Source: Phyllobacterium sp. OV277 (lineage in GTDB: Bacteria > Pseudomonadota > Alphaproteobacteria > Rhizobiales > Rhizobiaceae). From it: a stretch of 64,000 bases of DNA. Shown piece by piece: positions 17,556 through 26,998 of the stretch. The translations under genes were made by a program, and so were the position numbers. The notes beneath the pieces are model-generated. The model was given only the letters and a program-made list of their open reading frames with translations, ran no database searches and had not been told where the DNA came from. The stretch lies in NCBI RefSeq assembly GCF_900104355.1, contig NZ_FNIY01000008.1:1-64000 (forward strand), given 5' to 3'. Position 1 is the stretch's first letter, and the number at the start of each line of letters is the position of its first letter.

Positions 17556-17747
17556 ATGAATGCAAGGGGAATAAATTTTGTTATCGCCACATTATTATTA
17601 GGCGCCTCTGTAGCGCAAGCCGGTGGTTTTGCCCACCGCAACGCAGATATTGATATTCTCTATGGGGCCAAGCATGGCCCGATGAATGCGTCACTGATTA
17701 ACGACTGGGGTTATGCCTTCCAAGCCTCCTACAAAACAAAATGGTGA
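17556..17747 (+). pseudogene. 63-residue exported remnant of a FadL-like outer-membrane protein
   Basis: The frame has a proper GAGG ribosome binding site, a signal peptide (MNARGINFVIATLLLGASVA, cleavage after QA) and a mature start GGFAHRNADIDILY. That start resembles the N terminus of rhizobial OMPP1/FadL proteins (GGFxRGxADTDILF). After about 20 further residues it ends in YAFQASYKTKW, which looks like a terminal beta-strand. The intervening several hundred residues of a FadL barrel are absent, so I read it as an internal-deletion relic, although it may still be expressed as a small exported protein. Its TGA overlaps the start of amidase 2. Confidence 0.5.
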
Positions 17748-19285
17748 TGGCGATGCAATTGCAATCTCGAGAGAACCTGTCCATGCGCACAATGACGAAG
17801 AGCTGGCCGCTTCCAGATGCCACCGAAACTGCTGCCATGATCCGGCGCAGGGATATCACGGCTCTTGAGGCCGTCGATGAGGCAATTGTCCGCGCGGAAG
17901 CGCTGCAGCCAGCTTTGAATTTCATGGTGATGCCGCTGTTTGAGCAGGCGCGCGAACGGGCCAAATTAACCAGCCTCATCGGCCCTTTTGCGGGCGTGCC
18001 TTACCTCATAAAGGACATGTACGATGTAAAGGGTGCGCCAACACGGTGGGGCTCCCGTTTTACAAGCCGGTTGCCCGTGGCTGCGAAGAGCAGCCAACAG
18101 GTGCAGGCACTGGAAGCGGCTGGTCTGATTTTGATCGGCAAGTCTTCTCTCGGCGAGATGGGGTTTTTGCCGACAACGGAGCCCGTCGGTTTCGGCCCGA
18201 CAAACAATCCATGGGATATTACGCGCAGTCCGGGTGGCTCGTCAGGTGGCGCGGCCGCAGCGGTGGCAGCAGGAATCTTGCCAATGGCGGATGCGGCCGA
18301 TGGCGGAGGGTCAATCAGAATTCCGGCATCGGCCTGTGGGCTGTTCGGTTTAAAGCCCTCGCGTCACCGTTTGATTGGCCAACAGACGCCCGCGGGTGGT
18401 GTGGTGGTAACCTCTGAACACTGCGTGTCGCGCACGGTTCGAGATTCCGCCGCTCTGTTCGCTTCCATGGAGCGCACCGGTCAGGCAGGTTCAATGCCAT
18501 TTGTTGGCCCCGTCACGGGTCCGTCGAAGCGTCGTCTGCGGATCGGCTATGTCTTTCATGATTATAACGGTCGCGCGCCGGATGCTGAAGTGCTAACCGG
18601 TCTCGAGAAGACGATCAAACTGCTTCAGGAACTGGGGCACATCGTTGAGCCTACACAACGGCCGTTTGACAGCGCCGCGTTGCTCGTGAGTTTTTCCCAC
18701 CTGTTTATGATGGGAGCACAGCAGGCTGTTGGTATGGCGCGGGCGTCGCTTGCCCCCAAACCATTGGGAATGCTGTCGCTTGCCCTGCAGCTAAGCGGAT
18801 TGGTTCCTGGGGGGATCGGGCCTATGCCAGATACCACCATGATCGAAGAATTCACTTTGGCGTTAAGTCGGATTGCAGCGGACTTTCCGCGAGGCGAAAC
18901 CGGACGCATAAAGAAAGAGATCATAAGGGCCGAAGCTCAATATGACCAATGGTATGAGAGCTTTGACGTAATCTTTTCTCCCGTATTGCGTACGCCTCCG
19001 GTCAAGACCGGGCACATTGTAGGTAACTTGCCATTCGAGGTCCTTTGGGAGCGGCTGCTGGATTACGCAATGTATACGGAGATCGATAATATGCTTGGCA
19101 CACCAGCCATGAGCGTTCCGCTTCATTGGACTGCAGCTGGCCTTCCGGTCGGCATGCATTTTGCAGCCCGCAAAGGTGATGAGCGGACATTGTTTGAGCT
19201 TGCCTATGAACTCGAAGATGCCCGGCCGTGGGCTCTTCGAGCACCGCCCGTCAATGCCTTCAGGCAGGGGGTAGGTGGTTCATGA
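17741..19285 (+). CDS. Amidase-signature hydrolase (amidase 2), paralogue of amidase 1
   Basis: Up to 514 residues with the full amidase triad: Lys91 in PYLIKD, Ser167 in GGSSGG, Ser191 in GGGSIRIPAS. The motif order and end (PWALRAPP) match amidase 1, with clear similarity throughout the first 250 residues; the middle third, which forms the substrate pocket in this family, diverges. The two probably cleave different amides. Starts at 17741 (overlapping the preceding TGA), 17753, 17783 and 17792 are all possible; 17783 has GAGAGA upstream. The gene is part of the operon behind site 5 with the aldolase 137 bases downstream. Confidence 0.88.
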   Translation: MVMAMQLQSRENLSMRTMTKSWPLPDATETAAMIRRRDITALEAVDEAIVRAEALQPALNFMVMPLFEQARERAKLTSLIGPFAGVPYLIKDMYDVKGAPTRWGSRFTSRLPVAAKSSQQVQALEAAGLILIGKSSLGEMGFLPTTEPVGFGPTNNPWDITRSPGGSSGGAAAAVAAGILPMADAADGGGSIRIPASACGLFGLKPSRHRLIGQQTPAGGVVVTSEHCVSRTVRDSAALFASMERTGQAGSMPFVGPVTGPSKRRLRIGYVFHDYNGRAPDAEVLTGLEKTIKLLQELGHIVEPTQRPFDSAALLVSFSHLFMMGAQQAVGMARASLAPKPLGMLSLALQLSGLVPGGIGPMPDTTMIEEFTLALSRIAADFPRGETGRIKKEIIRAEAQYDQWYESFDVIFSPVLRTPPVKTGHIVGNLPFEVLWERLLDYAMYTEIDNMLGTPAMSVPLHWTAAGLPVGMHFAARKGDERTLFELAYELEDARPWALRAPPVNAFRQGVGGS

Positions 19286-19422
19286 TGAGTAACCAATTTC
19301 ACCTCACGACTACCAGTTATTTTACACCTGCATAGGCCGGAACGCCGCCGCATATCGGCCGCTTCCGGCGGCTGAAGTGAAAAGTGTTCGTCGTTCGTTT
19401 GTTAAACTCAGTGGAGGAAAGC

Positions 19423-20193
19423 ATGCCAAATAATGTTGATGTTTCAGTTCGCAATTCGATTTCCGATGAGGAATGGGAAGTTCGCGTCAATCTTGCCGCA
19501 ACCTATCGTGCCGTTGCAATCTATGGGTGGGATGATCTTATTTTCACCCATATTTCAGCACGCGTGCCGGGTCCCGAACATCACTTCCTCATCAATCCTT
19601 ACGGGTTGATGTTTGAGGAGATTACAGCTGGCAGTCTGGTCAAAGTGGATATGGACGGGAATCCTGTTACGAAATCCGCATTCCCGGTCAATCCGGCCGG
19701 GTTCACCATTCATTCGGCGGTGCATGAGGTTCGTGAAGATGCCGGATGTGTTATCCACCTGCACACACCTGACGGCACGGCAGTTTCAACCTATGAGGGC
19801 CGCCTCCTACCTCTCAATCAAACAGCGCAGCTCATCCTTGGTGATCTCGCATATCACGACTACGAGGGTGTCGCTTTGGATCATGATGAGCGACCGCGTA
19901 TTCAGAACGATCTGGGCAGTAAAAACCTGATGTTGTTGCATAATCATGGAACTTTGGCAGTCGGGCGCACGGCCGCTGAAGCATTCACCCGAATGTATTA
20001 TCTGGAGCGCGCGTGCACGATGCAGGTACGGACGCTCATGCAGGGCGGCGCACAGCATGCAACGGAAGAACCGGTGATCGAAAGCAACGCCGAGCTCGGT
20101 AAATCAGAGGGCTTTGCGAAACTTGCCAATCAACTTGTATGGCCAGCAATATTGCGAAAGCTGGATCGCGTGAACCCGGGTTTCCGGCAGTAG
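19423..20193 (+). CDS. Class II aldolase/adducin-family protein
   Basis: 256 residues. The Zn ligands are seen as HLHTPDG (His-x-His, about residue 110) and HNHG (about 173), and GWDDLIFTHISAR is the typical substrate-binding start. Family members are aldolases (fuculose-, rhamnulose-, ribulose-phosphate), epimerases or non-catalytic adducin-like proteins. This one is of the long adducin-like branch with unknown substrate, often encoded among catabolic genes. The start at 19423 is fixed by GGAGGAAAGC just upstream. It ends the amidase 2 operon and is followed by a strong terminator at 20201-20238. Confidence 0.85.
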   Translation: MPNNVDVSVRNSISDEEWEVRVNLAATYRAVAIYGWDDLIFTHISARVPGPEHHFLINPYGLMFEEITAGSLVKVDMDGNPVTKSAFPVNPAGFTIHSAVHEVREDAGCVIHLHTPDGTAVSTYEGRLLPLNQTAQLILGDLAYHDYEGVALDHDERPRIQNDLGSKNLMLLHNHGTLAVGRTAAEAFTRMYYLERACTMQVRTLMQGGAQHATEEPVIESNAELGKSEGFAKLANQLVWPAILRKLDRVNPGFRQ

Positions 20194-20200
20194 CAGATGA

Positions 20201-20238
20201 AAGCCGGTGTTGAACCAATCAACACCGGCTTCATTTTT
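20201..20238 (+). terminator. Rho-independent terminator after the class II aldolase
   Basis: A perfect 12-bp stem, AAGCCGGTGTTG (20201-20212) with CAACACCGGCTT (20220-20231), and a 7-base loop, followed by CATTTTTT. It is the clearest intrinsic terminator in the window and separates the amidase 2 operon from the aldehyde dehydrogenase operon. Confidence 0.9.
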
Positions 20239-20353
20239 TCAGGAACTGGATGATCGGTTTCTAATACGGGCCGTAGGTTTGTTGCCTCGGCTTCCGTCGT
20301 CGTTCTGCTGTCCCTGTCCATTCTTCGCATCTTCCGTCGTTTGAAAACATCAC

Positions 20354-20406
20354 TTGACTCAAAACATGATTAAGTATCATATAATAACCTGATCATATAT
20401 CATATT
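20354..20406 (+). promoter_or_regulatory. Promoter with tandem operators (regulon site 6), driving the six-gene oxidoreductase operon
   Basis: TTGACT at 20354-20359 is followed by the perfect palindrome ATGAT-TAAGT-ATCAT (20366-20380) and by TGAT-CATAT-ATCA (20390-20402) running into ATATT. The first palindrome covers the spacer and -10 zone. Confidence 0.7.
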
Positions 20407-20453
20407 GAACCAGTGTGGTTTCGACTGGTCGTTACGAAGGCGGGGAGAACAAG

Positions 20454-22208
20454 GTGAGGAAGGCAGTATTAAGTGCCGTTGGCACGGAGAGGATCGAGGG
20501 CTGGGCAGACGAACTCGAGATCAAGCTGACGGAGCTTGATCGCAGGAAGGATGCCTGGGCTGGTACGTCTGTTTCTGTTCGGATTGCCATTCTGGAAGAG
20601 ATCAAGACGCATCTTCTCGGTGTTGCTGAGGATTGGGTCAAAACTGCCTGCCGAAAAAAGGGGATACCCGAAGGATCGCCTCTTGAAGGCGAAGAGTGGC
20701 TCGGTGGGCCTTATGCCCTTATGTCGGCCTGCAACCAGTTCATCCGCACGCTTTCACAACTCAACGGCAAAACGTTCCTCAAAAATATTCCCTTGCGTGA
20801 TCTGCCAAATGGCCAGATTGCGGCGCGCGTGCTTCCCCACACCAAATGGGATCATCTGCTTCTCTCCGGTGTGAAGGCCGAAGTCTGGATGCAGAAGGGC
20901 GTTACGAAATCCAACCTCTCCCAGCACACGGCATCCAGCTACGATTCACCGCGCGTGTTTCGTACCGGTGCAATCTCGCTTATTCTCGGAGCAGGCAATG
21001 TTGCGGCCATAGCGCCATTGGATTGTTTCCAAAAGCTCTTTGTCGAGCATCAGGTCGTCATTTTGAAGATGAATCCCGTCAACGATTATCTGATGGAGTT
21101 CCTGATACCTGCCCTGCGTCCGCTGATCGAATTTGGAGCGCTGCGGATAGTCAGGGGAGGGACCGAAGTTGGATCGTATCTTTGTAATCATCGATTAGTC
21201 GAAGAGATCCATATCACCGGATCTGAAGCATCGCATGATGCAATCGTCTGGGGCTTAGGCGACGAGGGAAAACGCAACAGGGCGAATGGCACACCGAAGA
21301 ACAGGAAGCGCATTACATCCGAGCTTGGAGCGGTATGTCCGACGATCGTTGTGCCCGGCCCTTGGACGGCGGCTGATATCGCCTTTCAAGCTGAAAATAT
21401 CGCGACCCAGAAGCTGCAAAATTCAGGGTTTAATTGTGTCGCATGCCAGATGCTGATCCTGCCGGAAAGCTGGGAAAAGTCGGACGAGTTGGTCAAGGCA
21501 GTCGAAACAGTTATGGCCACAGCTCCCGGACGGCCCGCATATTATCCCGGCGCCGAGAAACGCATGGCTGATTTCGCCGGACATGCTGAGGCGAGCCTCG
21601 ATTTTGAGCGGCCGAATTCACCCGCCTGTGTCGTCGTTCCCTTTGTTCAGGGGCAGGATGATTATCTGGAGAAGACGGAAGTTTTCGCTCCGGCAATGAG
21701 TGTTCTTCGGTTGGCGGGCAACGATGCGGAGGCATATCTCAGGTCAGCCATTGAGTATGCGAATGAGAAGCTGCATGGCACGCTCGGTGCGAACATCCTC
21801 ATTCACCCCCGTACAATCAAGGCGATTGGCCGTGATCGTTTCGATGCCCTGATTGCCGAACTGCGCTATGGAGGCATAGCCATCAACGCCTGGTCAGCAC
21901 TCGGGTTTCTGCTCGTGCAGACCCCATGGGGTGCATTTCCGGGGCATACGCCCGATGACATCCAGAGCGGCAGCGGTTTTGTACATAACAGCTTCATGTT
22001 CGATAAGCCGGAGCGCACGGTTGTCGAAGCGCCGTTTCGACCGCATCCGCGCAATCTCCTGAGCTTTGATCTGTCGCTGCTGCCGCGGCCACCGTGGTTC
22101 ATCACCAATCGCAAGGCGCGGGTTCTCGGCAAGCTGCTGACCGCATTTGAATACAGGCCAAGTTTCGTCAAGCTTCCACGCATTTTTTTGAACGCGCTGC
22201 GTGGCTAG
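20454..22208 (+). CDS. Aldehyde dehydrogenase-superfamily protein, divergent
   Basis: 584 residues from a GTG start at 20454 (GGGGAG 6 bases upstream; an upstream in-frame GTG at 20415 is less likely). The NAD-binding and catalytic regions are recognisable: SELGAVCPTIVV supplies the general-base Glu, and SGFNCVACQ, where the family has GQxCTA, supplies the catalytic Cys. The first 120 residues and the last 60 (PRPPWFITNRKARVLGKLL) are unlike ordinary ALDHs and suggest a hydrophobic or membrane-near substrate. It should oxidise an aldehyde or reduce an acyl thioester. It is the first gene of a run of six plus-strand genes. Confidence 0.78.
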   Translation: MRKAVLSAVGTERIEGWADELEIKLTELDRRKDAWAGTSVSVRIAILEEIKTHLLGVAEDWVKTACRKKGIPEGSPLEGEEWLGGPYALMSACNQFIRTLSQLNGKTFLKNIPLRDLPNGQIAARVLPHTKWDHLLLSGVKAEVWMQKGVTKSNLSQHTASSYDSPRVFRTGAISLILGAGNVAAIAPLDCFQKLFVEHQVVILKMNPVNDYLMEFLIPALRPLIEFGALRIVRGGTEVGSYLCNHRLVEEIHITGSEASHDAIVWGLGDEGKRNRANGTPKNRKRITSELGAVCPTIVVPGPWTAADIAFQAENIATQKLQNSGFNCVACQMLILPESWEKSDELVKAVETVMATAPGRPAYYPGAEKRMADFAGHAEASLDFERPNSPACVVVPFVQGQDDYLEKTEVFAPAMSVLRLAGNDAEAYLRSAIEYANEKLHGTLGANILIHPRTIKAIGRDRFDALIAELRYGGIAINAWSALGFLLVQTPWGAFPGHTPDDIQSGSGFVHNSFMFDKPERTVVEAPFRPHPRNLLSFDLSLLPRPPWFITNRKARVLGKLLTAFEYRPSFVKLPRIFLNALRG

Positions 22209-22306
22209 TGGTGAGGACATACCAAAGAGCATGCCGCACGGGTGCTACCGTCCACATGACTCTCAGGGAACATAAGCAATCAAAAGAAAAATGAGGGGAA
22301 TAACGC

Positions 22307-23503
22307 GTGATCAATACTCAGTCGCAACACAATAGCCACCCGAATTGGCTTGTTGGCAGCCCCACGAAAGTTCAGGTGGCGGCCGCATTGTGGATGGGGT
22401 CCATAGGTCTGTTGATCCTTGGCCTACAGCCAATCTTGCTGGGCGCGATGTTCACTGAAGCGCGTCTCAATCTGGATGAGCTTGCACTCGTCGCGACCGC
22501 TGAGCTCATCACTATCGGAATAGGTTCGGTTGTTTTCGGGCTGGCTCTATCCACACGTCATTTGAAGCTCAAATCGGCCGTAATGATGTTGCTCATCGCT
22601 GGCCTCAATCAATCAATGTTTTACGCACATACGCCCCACAAAATTCTGGGGATTAGAGCAGTGACGGGGTTGATTGAGGGGGGAGCTGTCGCCGTTGCCA
22701 TGGAACTTATCGCAAGGTCGCGCCATGCTGAATTCGTAGGTGGCCTTTTTGTCACTCTGCAAACGGTAGCGCAGAGTCTCCTTGCCCTTCTGTTCGCCCT
22801 ATGGGTCATACCGCACTTTGGCTCAAATGGAGGTTTTTCCGCCCTCGCCATCGTTGGCATCGCGTCGCTTGCGCTGGCCGCCCTTGTGCCGTCGTATTAT
22901 GGCGATCTTCCAAAACAAGCGGGGTCAGCAGGCGGCGTTCTCTCACTCAAAGCCATAATCTCTTTGCTTGTCATCGTTCTTCTGATCATGGGTCTGGGTG
23001 CCATCTGGGCGTTTCTCGAACCGATCGGTGCTCAGAATGGCATCGATGGCAAGACCGTGGGTGTGATGTTGTCCGCTTCGCTTGCTGTTCAGGTTGTTGC
23101 CGCGCTTGTGGCAACATCAGTTGCTCAACGCCTCAATTATCGGGCAGCGCTTGCGGGTTGTGGACTGATCGTTATCGGATCGGCGGCAGTTCTGAGCCAA
23201 AAGCCGTCACTTGCCGTGTGTTGGGTCGCTGTCATCCTTCTTGGTTCGATATGGACATTCATTGTTCCATTCTTCGTCGCGCTCACGCTTGATGCAGACC
23301 CCAAGCGGGACACGGTTCTCCTCGTTCCAGCCGCTACTCTGACAGGTGCAGCGATGGGCCCTTTGGCGGCTTCGGTGTTTATTGTTGATGGAAATGTCGG
23401 TCCGGTCCTGCCCTTCAGCAGCTCCGTCGCCCTTGGCAGCATGGTTCTGCTGATGGTGTTCATACTGATAGCGCGTCGCAGGCCAGTCACGCTGAGGACC
23501 TGA
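22307..23503 (+). CDS. MFS transporter (YbfB/CynX-like)
   Basis: 398 residues with 12 predicted helices. The start is GTG at 22307, preceded by GAGGGGA. Loops are short and the usual helix 2-3 signature is weak (LALSTRHLKLKS), as in several small permeases and in arabinose-efflux-like MFS proteins. The direction of transport is unknown. It sits 98 bases after the aldehyde dehydrogenase and 5 bases before the FAD oxidase gene, so it is co-transcribed. Confidence 0.82.
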   Translation: MINTQSQHNSHPNWLVGSPTKVQVAAALWMGSIGLLILGLQPILLGAMFTEARLNLDELALVATAELITIGIGSVVFGLALSTRHLKLKSAVMMLLIAGLNQSMFYAHTPHKILGIRAVTGLIEGGAVAVAMELIARSRHAEFVGGLFVTLQTVAQSLLALLFALWVIPHFGSNGGFSALAIVGIASLALAALVPSYYGDLPKQAGSAGGVLSLKAIISLLVIVLLIMGLGAIWAFLEPIGAQNGIDGKTVGVMLSASLAVQVVAALVATSVAQRLNYRAALAGCGLIVIGSAAVLSQKPSLAVCWVAVILLGSIWTFIVPFFVALTLDADPKRDTVLLVPAATLTGAAMGPLAASVFIVDGNVGPVLPFSSSVALGSMVLLMVFILIARRRPVTLRT

Positions 23504-23508
23504 AGCAA

Positions 23509-24870
23509 ATGACCAGCAAATCATCCTCCCAAACCTTGATTGCAGCAAACCAACCCGGACAGGCCAATGCCGTGAGTGAAACCATCAAACCGAAGTGGCA
23601 AAACTGGTCAGGCTTCGTCACTGCCAACCCGCAAATGCGCGTGGCTCCTGATGATCTGGATGCACTTGCCATGGTCGTCAAAAATGCGCCGGGCCCAATC
23701 CGGATCGCCGGTGCCGGCCATTCCTTTACGCCTCTGGTCAAAAGCGAGGGCACGATCGTGTCGCTCGAAAAATTCTCTGGCCTGAAATCGCACCAAACGG
23801 AAGAGTTGCTGGCACGTGTGGGCGCAGGCACGCAAATTGGAACCCTTGCCAAGCTCTTGCACGGCGTTGGTCAGGCACTGCCCAACATGGGCGATATTGA
23901 CCGGCAGGCGTTTGGTGGCGGCCTTGGAACCGCAACGCACGGATCGGGCATTAAGCTCGGTGCTTACCATACACAGCTCGAAGCAATCCAGCTCGTTGAT
24001 GGCCTTGGTGCTGTCAGGGAATATGCCAAGAAAACAGACGGTGACGTGATCAATGCGATGGGTGCGTCTCTGGGCGCGTTCGGTGCAATCACCGAAGTGA
24101 CAATACGCAATGTTGCCGATTACAAATTGCATCGACGCCGCTGGACAGCACCTGTCGCTGAGGTGCTTGACCAATTTGAACAGGTCATGAGTGCGCATCG
24201 CTCTGCCGAATTCTTCTACATCCCGTTTTCGGGTCGGGCGCTGATGCTGGCGAGTGATATTTCCGAGGGTGAACCAGGTGTCCGGCCACACGATAGTGAC
24301 GACGACGCAGTGGCCACGCTTAAAACCCTTCGAAACTATATAGGATGGTTTCCGTGGTTGCGCCGCCGCCTGATCGGCACGGCTATCGCCAAACTACCCG
24401 ACGAAGACTATGTCGAACATTGGCTGAATGTGTATCCCAGTGATCGCAAGACCAAGTTCAATGAAATGGAATATCACCTGCCATTCGAAGAGGGTGCCAA
24501 GGCGCTTCGCGACATCATTACCTTGCTTGAGACGAGATTCCCCGAGGTCTATTTTCCCATCGAAGTAAGGGTTGTTGCTGCCGACGACGTCTGGCTTAGC
24601 CCGTTCTATAAGCGGCGAACCTGTTCCATCGCCATTCATCATGACGCCGCCGAGGACCCATTGCCATTTTTCGCCGCGGCGGAATCGATCTTCCGTATTT
24701 ATGGCGGCCGTCCGCACTGGGGCAAAATGCACAATCTCAAGGCCAAGGATCTGAAAGGCATCTATCCGCGCTGGGATGACGCGATGGAAGTCCGCCGCGA
24801 CATAGACCCTCAAAACAGGTTTGTGTCCCCCTATGTTGCTCGGTTGCTTGGAATTGAAAATGCCGGATGA
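23509..24870 (+). CDS. FAD-linked oxidase of the D-arabinono-1,4-lactone / L-gulonolactone oxidase family
   Basis: 453 residues. The N-terminal PCMH-type FAD domain includes GAGHSFTPL (His71, the position of covalent FAD attachment in GULO/alditol oxidases) and FGGGLGTATHGSG. The C-terminal ALO domain ends with GGRPHWGKMHNL, the family active-site motif. The protein should oxidise a sugar lactone, alditol or other polyhydroxylated alcohol, passing electrons to oxygen or an acceptor. No signal peptide is seen. Its stop overlaps the start of the PLP enzyme by 11 bases, which indicates tight coupling. The true substrate may be unrelated to ascorbate-type lactones. Confidence 0.87.
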   Translation: MTSKSSSQTLIAANQPGQANAVSETIKPKWQNWSGFVTANPQMRVAPDDLDALAMVVKNAPGPIRIAGAGHSFTPLVKSEGTIVSLEKFSGLKSHQTEELLARVGAGTQIGTLAKLLHGVGQALPNMGDIDRQAFGGGLGTATHGSGIKLGAYHTQLEAIQLVDGLGAVREYAKKTDGDVINAMGASLGAFGAITEVTIRNVADYKLHRRRWTAPVAEVLDQFEQVMSAHRSAEFFYIPFSGRALMLASDISEGEPGVRPHDSDDDAVATLKTLRNYIGWFPWLRRRLIGTAIAKLPDEDYVEHWLNVYPSDRKTKFNEMEYHLPFEEGAKALRDIITLLETRFPEVYFPIEVRVVAADDVWLSPFYKRRTCSIAIHHDAAEDPLPFFAAAESIFRIYGGRPHWGKMHNLKAKDLKGIYPRWDDAMEVRRDIDPQNRFVSPYVARLLGIENAG

Positions 24871-26089
24871 TCGCTACTTCCCAAGACTGTCGAAAGCCTT
24901 GTCCGATGCAGGCTTATATCAACCGAGCCTTGTCCTTGATCTGGACAGGCTTTCGGGAAATATCACGAAGATCAGACGCGGCCTGTGTGACAGCATTGCC
25001 CTGCGCATTGTCGACAAGTCGCTACCATGCATCCCGCTGCTCGAGCGGGTACGTGATGCTTTCAAGACCAATCGGTTCATGACGTTTCACCTGCCGATCA
25101 GCGCAGAAGTACTACATACCTTCCCCGACGCAGAACTTCTCCTGGGCAAACCCATGCCGGTGGCGGCAGTTGGGCATGCACTCACCGAAGGCGTGCTAGC
25201 CGGCAATAAACAGGCAAGCAATCGTATTGTCTGGCTGATCGATACGAATGAACGGCTGGCTGCCTACGGTGCACTGGCCGCAGAGCTTGGGATACAATTG
25301 CGCTTCTGTTTTGAAGTCGACATCGGTTTGCATCGTGGCGGCTATCCAAGCCCAGCAGCGCTCGAACAAGCGATGACCTTGCTCAAACAGTTTCCAGGCC
25401 TGATCTGTGAAGGAATCATGTCCTACGAAGCGCATATCTCCCATGTGCCGACATTTTTGGGAGGCGGCAGGAAAGCACAGGCAAAGTCGACAAGTTTGCT
25501 GCGGCAGTTCGCGGCCTGTCTCGGGGCAGATCAACGCAAGATCATCAACACGGGTGGCAGCTCAACATCGCTACTCTACGACAAATGGATCGCTGCAAAC
25601 GAAGCCTCGATGGGATCTGCATTTGTCCTCCCCGTCGATTTTGATGTTCCCAGCCTATCCGATCTTCAACCCGCAATGTTCATCGGCACACCTGTCTTGA
25701 AGGTCGGCGATGCAAAAATGCCGGGCTTGGATGACAAAAGCTGGTTCCTGCAAATGCTTGGACTGTTTCCGCGTCGTGGCTGTTTCATCTATGGCGGCAA
25801 GTGGATGGCAGAACCTGCCTATCCCAAGGGAATGAAGGTCAACAAGATCATGGGGTATTCGACAAACCAGCAATTCATGGCCTTGCCTGACGATTCCACC
25901 CTTGCCCCCGATGACTTCGCTTTCTTCCGACCAACGCAAAGCGAATTCGTCATGCAGCAATTTGGTTCGATGGCCATTTTTTCCGGCAATCAGATCGTTG
26001 ACCGTTGGCCGACGGTTCCGTTGGCGGATTTTTTCGGGGAACGCACAGATATCAAGGGCCATTCTCATGCCAGACCGGCTTTTGTCTGA
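24860..26089 (+). CDS. PLP-dependent alanine racemase-fold enzyme (amino acid deaminase/aldolase, D-threonine aldolase-like)
   Basis: 409 residues. The N-terminal alanine-racemase-like barrel has the Schiff-base lysine likely at Lys53 (RIVDKSLPCIP), FEVDIGLHRGGY at about 163-174, and INTGGSSTS, which would bind the PLP phosphate. The C-terminal domain resembles D-threonine aldolase/D-serine dehydratase (DSD1), with a probable metal site near the final GHSHARPA. Expected chemistry is retro-aldol cleavage or deamination of a beta-hydroxy amino acid. The start at 24860 overlaps the FAD oxidase end and has GGAATTGAAA upstream. Confidence 0.8.
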   Translation: MPDDRYFPRLSKALSDAGLYQPSLVLDLDRLSGNITKIRRGLCDSIALRIVDKSLPCIPLLERVRDAFKTNRFMTFHLPISAEVLHTFPDAELLLGKPMPVAAVGHALTEGVLAGNKQASNRIVWLIDTNERLAAYGALAAELGIQLRFCFEVDIGLHRGGYPSPAALEQAMTLLKQFPGLICEGIMSYEAHISHVPTFLGGGRKAQAKSTSLLRQFAACLGADQRKIINTGGSSTSLLYDKWIAANEASMGSAFVLPVDFDVPSLSDLQPAMFIGTPVLKVGDAKMPGLDDKSWFLQMLGLFPRRGCFIYGGKWMAEPAYPKGMKVNKIMGYSTNQQFMALPDDSTLAPDDFAFFRPTQSEFVMQQFGSMAIFSGNQIVDRWPTVPLADFFGERTDIKGHSHARPAFV

Positions 26090-26133
26090 CTAGGGAATTG
26101 GCGCCTGTTCACGTTGGATTAAGGAGCGGAGCG

Positions 26134-26970
26134 ATGAGTAACTCAGGAAAAGAAGCGCGCGTTGTCTTGATAACCGGTGCCTCTTCGGGCATCGGAAAGA
26201 TGTGTGCCTCACATCTCCATAGGCTGGGCTACCGTGTTTATGGAACCAGCAGACGTGCGGCCGTGGCGGGATCTGCCGAAAACGGTTTCGCGCTCATTCC
26301 GATGGACGTTACCTCGGAACCATCCATCGTAAGTGCCCTTGAACTGATTATGGCGCGCGAAGGCCGGATTGATATTGTCATCAACAATGCGGGCAATGGC
26401 ATTGCGGGTGCCATTGAAGACACGACGATAGCGGAAGCTCAGGAGCAGCTTGATACGAATTTTTTTGGGACACTTCGCGTTTGCCGCAACGTCTTGCCAT
26501 TGCTTCGGCGCCAGAAGCGCTCTTATCTGATCAACATCAGTTCAATTGGCGGTATCATCGGTATTCCGTTTCAGGGGCTTTACAGCGCCAGCAAATTTGC
26601 CATTGAAGGCATGAGCGAAGTTCTTGCTACCGAAGTTAAATCACAGGGGGTGAATGTTGTGCTTGTGGAGCCCGGTGATTTTCGCACCGGTTTCTCGGCT
26701 GAACGGCGGATCGTGGCAAACGCGTTAAAGCCAACGATATATTCCAAACACTGCGAGGCCGCACTCAAGGTCATGGAAGCAGATGAGCTTGGCGGTTCTA
26801 CCCCCGAACCCATCGCCAGGATGATTGAGCGGATCGTCAATATGCGATCACCAAAATTGCGGTACATGGTCGGGCCAACGGTCCAAAAACTCTCGGTTTC
26901 CATCTTCAAGAAACTGCTGCCGCAAAAGCTGTTTCAGCTGTTCATCATGAAGTATTACAAGATCGCTTAG
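26134..26970 (+). CDS. Short-chain dehydrogenase/reductase (SDR)
   Basis: 278 residues of the classical SDR fold: nucleotide-binding TGASSGIG at 14-21, NNAG at 84-87, and the catalytic set Ser136/137, Tyr150 and Lys154 in GLYSASKFAIEGMSEVL. The C-terminal extension (KLSVSIFKKLLPQKLFQLFIMKYYKIA) is hydrophobic/basic and may be membrane-associated. It should oxidise an alcohol or reduce a ketone with NAD(P). The start has a GGAGCGGAGCG ribosome binding site. It lies 44 bases after the PLP enzyme. Confidence 0.87.
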   Translation: MSNSGKEARVVLITGASSGIGKMCASHLHRLGYRVYGTSRRAAVAGSAENGFALIPMDVTSEPSIVSALELIMAREGRIDIVINNAGNGIAGAIEDTTIAEAQEQLDTNFFGTLRVCRNVLPLLRRQKRSYLINISSIGGIIGIPFQGLYSASKFAIEGMSEVLATEVKSQGVNVVLVEPGDFRTGFSAERRIVANALKPTIYSKHCEAALKVMEADELGGSTPEPIARMIERIVNMRSPKLRYMVGPTVQKLSVSIFKKLLPQKLFQLFIMKYYKIA

Positions 26971-26998
26971 AAGCTTTAAACCAGTCTGGAGAGATGTT

